NCBI GenBank assembly: GCA_028698405.1
Contig: JAQVDF010000142.1
Span: 1-5,791 of the forward strand
From: Phenylobacterium sp.
GTDB lineage: Bacteria > Pseudomonadota > Alphaproteobacteria > Caulobacterales > Caulobacteraceae
Direction: 5' to 3'
Length of the DNA: 5,791 nt
In this document: positions 4,326 through 5,791 of the stretch, one piece after another
Numbering within the stretch: the stretch's first letter is position 1
How the letters are laid out: each line of letters starts with the position of its first letter
The notes under the pieces: model-generated
The model's input: the letters and a program-made list of their open reading frames with translations, nothing else
Database searches by the model: none
Told to the model about the DNA's origin: nothing
Translations under genes and position numbers: made by a program

Positions 4326-5521
4326 GATTCGGCCTCGACCGCCTGCTCGCCGATCCGAAGCTGCGCGCCCCGCTCGCCGGGCGCAGGGTCGCCTACCTTG
4401 CTCACCCGGCCTCGGTGACGACTGGTCTGGAACACGGGCTCGACGCCCTGGCCACGGCCGGCGTCAACCTGACCGCCGCCTTCGGGCCGCAGCACGGGCT
4501 GCGCGGCGACAAGCAAGACAACATGGTGGAGAGCCCCGACTTCACCGACCCGGTCCACGGCATTCCGGTGTTCGGCCTCTACGGCGAGGTGCGCCGGCCG
4601 ACCGAGGCGATGATGGGGCCCTGGGACGTTGTGCTGGTCGACCTGCAGGATCTCGGCTGCCGCATCTACACCTTCATCACCACGCTTCGGTACGTGCTCG
4701 AGGCCGCCGCCGTCCACGGCAAGTCGGTGTGGGTGCTGGACCGGCCGAACCCGGTCGGACGCCCGGTGGAGGGGCTGACCCTGCGCGAGGGCTGGGAGAG
4801 CTTCGTGGGCGCCGGGCCGATGCCGATGCGTCACGGCCTGACCCTGGGCGAGCTCGGCCGCTGGTTCATCGACCGGCTGAAGCTCGACGTCGACTACCGG
4901 GTCATCGAGATGGAGGGCTGGCGGCCAGACGAGGGGCCCGGCTGGGGCTGGCCGCTCGGCGAGCGGACCTGGGTCAACCCCAGCCCCAACGCGCCGAACC
5001 TGTGGATGGCCCGGGCCTACGCCGGCACGGTGATGCTGGAGGGCGCGACCCTCTCCGAGGGCCGCGGCACCACCCGGCCGCTGGAGCTGTTCGGCGCGCC
5101 GGACATCGACGCCAAGGCGGTGATCGCCGAGATGCGGGCGCTGGCCCCCGGGTGGCTGGCCGGCTGCAAGCTGCGCGACTGCTGGTTCGAGCCGACCTTC
5201 CACAAGCATGTCGGCAAGCTCTGCAACGGCGTGCAGATCCACACCGAGGACCCGGACTACGACCATCGGGCCTTCCGCCCCTGGCGCATCCAGGCGCTGG
5301 CCTTCAAGGCGATCCGGCGGCTCTACCCGGACTACGATCTCTGGCGCGATTTCCCCTACGAGTACGAGATCGGCAAGCTGCCCATCGACGTCATCAACGC
5401 CTCGCCCCTGCTGCGCGAGTGGGTCGACGATGCGGCCGCCGCCCCCGCCGACCTCGACGCCCTCACCCGGCCCGACGAAACGGCCTGGGAGGAGGAGCGG
5501 CGCCGGTACCTGATCTACTGA
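4322..5521 (+). CDS. DUF1343 / NamZ-like exo-beta-N-acetylmuramidase homologue (GH171 type)
   Basis: The 399-residue protein is a full-length DUF1343 (YbbC) family member. The characterised relative, NamZ of Bacillus subtilis, cuts N-acetylmuramic acid from the non-reducing end of peptidoglycan fragments. Landmarks are FGPQHGLRGDKQDNMVES (54-71), YGEVRRPT (87-94), DLQDLGCRIYTFITTL (107-122), VLDRPNPVG (138-146), NPSPNAPN (219-226), YAGTVMLEGATLSEGRGTT (233-251) and CNGVQIHTEDPD (301-312). The usual PEHG reads PQHG, so Gln57 replaces the glutamate I recall as the proposed catalytic residue; nearby Glu70 and Glu89 remain. The N-terminus MRFGLDRLLADP is not a signal peptide, so a cytoplasmic recycling role is inferred. 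The frame is open upstream to beyond 3956, but that part is the antiphase of the DOMON-like gene; the ATG at 4322 gives the family's usual length. Confidence 0.93.
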   Translation: MRFGLDRLLADPKLRAPLAGRRVAYLAHPASVTTGLEHGLDALATAGVNLTAAFGPQHGLRGDKQDNMVESPDFTDPVHGIPVFGLYGEVRRPTEAMMGPWDVVLVDLQDLGCRIYTFITTLRYVLEAAAVHGKSVWVLDRPNPVGRPVEGLTLREGWESFVGAGPMPMRHGLTLGELGRWFIDRLKLDVDYRVIEMEGWRPDEGPGWGWPLGERTWVNPSPNAPNLWMARAYAGTVMLEGATLSEGRGTTRPLELFGAPDIDAKAVIAEMRALAPGWLAGCKLRDCWFEPTFHKHVGKLCNGVQIHTEDPDYDHRAFRPWRIQALAFKAIRRLYPDYDLWRDFPYEYEIGKLPIDVINASPLLREWVDDAAAAPADLDALTRPDETAWEEERRRYLIY

Positions 5522-5527
5522 GGGAGC

Positions 5528-5791
5528 TCACCCCCGCTCCGCGGCCAGCCACTCGAGCAGGCCGGGGTTCTGTTCGTAGGGGTAGGTGTGGCTGAGGTCG
5601 GCGAGCTCGGTGAGGCTGACGTCGGCGCCGGCCATGGAAAGGGCCTGGAAGGCTTGGCGGGGGATCTCGATGGGGAACATCCAGTCGAGCGCCCCGTGGA
5701 CGATGCGGATCGGCAGGTTGCGCAGCCGTTCGCGGTCGGCGAACTCGGCCAGCATCGGGTGGAAGGAGGCGGACACCGGCGCCAGGTGGGT
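5528..5791 (-). CDS. Alpha/beta hydrolase, C-terminal part (5' end outside window)
   Basis: The minus-strand frame is open from the window edge to TGA at 5528-5530 and gives the last 87 residues of an alpha/beta-hydrolase-fold enzyme. The late strand LPIRIVHGALDWMFPIEIPRQ (fragment residues 26-46) carries the likely catalytic Asp36. LADLSHTYPYEQNP (63-76) carries the likely catalytic His68. The nucleophile serine lies upstream of the window. The spacing and the GxxD-xxxP pattern resemble esterase, polyhydroxybutyrate-depolymerase-like or peptidase-S9-like hydrolases; the substrate cannot be told. A GTG at 5776 is in frame but falls inside the fold, so the true start is outside. The gene converges on the NamZ homologue with 6 bp between stops, leaving no room for a terminator between them. 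Confidence 0.85.
   Translation of the reverse strand, partial: THLAPVSASFHPMLAEFADRERLRNLPIRIVHGALDWMFPIEIPRQAFQALSMAGADVSLTELADLSHTYPYEQNPGLLEWLAAERG

Overview
The window is a very GC-rich piece of an alphaproteobacterial chromosome. The strong third-position G/C preference, the mix of genes, and the family variants of the MaoC, DOMON-like and NamZ proteins would fit Caulobacterales such as Phenylobacterium or Caulobacter. That placement is an impression from protein style, not a search result. Most of the window is ordinary housekeeping and catabolic sequence; I see no mobile element, CRISPR array, tRNA or rRNA.

Layout, left to right. (1) The end of a PAP2-type membrane phosphatase gene (+). 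(2) A small heat-shock protein gene (Hsp20, -), tail to tail with it. (3) A MaoC-family enoyl-CoA hydratase gene (-), diverging across 90 bp from (4) an acyl-CoA dehydrogenase gene (+). Together these two suggest acyl-CoA catabolism, perhaps of branched-chain or itaconate/mesaconate-type thioesters. (5) A helical protein of unknown function (-), whose stop codon overlaps that of the dehydrogenase in a shared CTAG. (6) A 467-bp stretch with no confident gene. It holds a coding-like fragment on the minus strand, three GANTC (CcrM-type) sites and a strong inverted repeat. (7) A two-gene unit (+) joined by an ATGA overlap: a DOMON-like protein followed by a DUF1343/NamZ (GH171-type) N-acetylmuramidase homologue. 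(8) The C-terminal end of an alpha/beta hydrolase gene (-), converging on NamZ with only 6 bp between stops.

The part most worth a second look is the DOMON-like/NamZ pair. Neither protein shows a signal peptide, so both look cytoplasmic, whereas the characterised NamZ of Bacillus is secreted. This NamZ homologue also reads PQHG where the family usually has PEHG, a position I recall as the proposed catalytic glutamate. Two other enzymes carry active-site variations. The dehydrogenase lacks the C-terminal catalytic glutamate but has one at the isovaleryl-CoA dehydrogenase position. The MaoC protein has Asn in place of the usual catalytic Asp.
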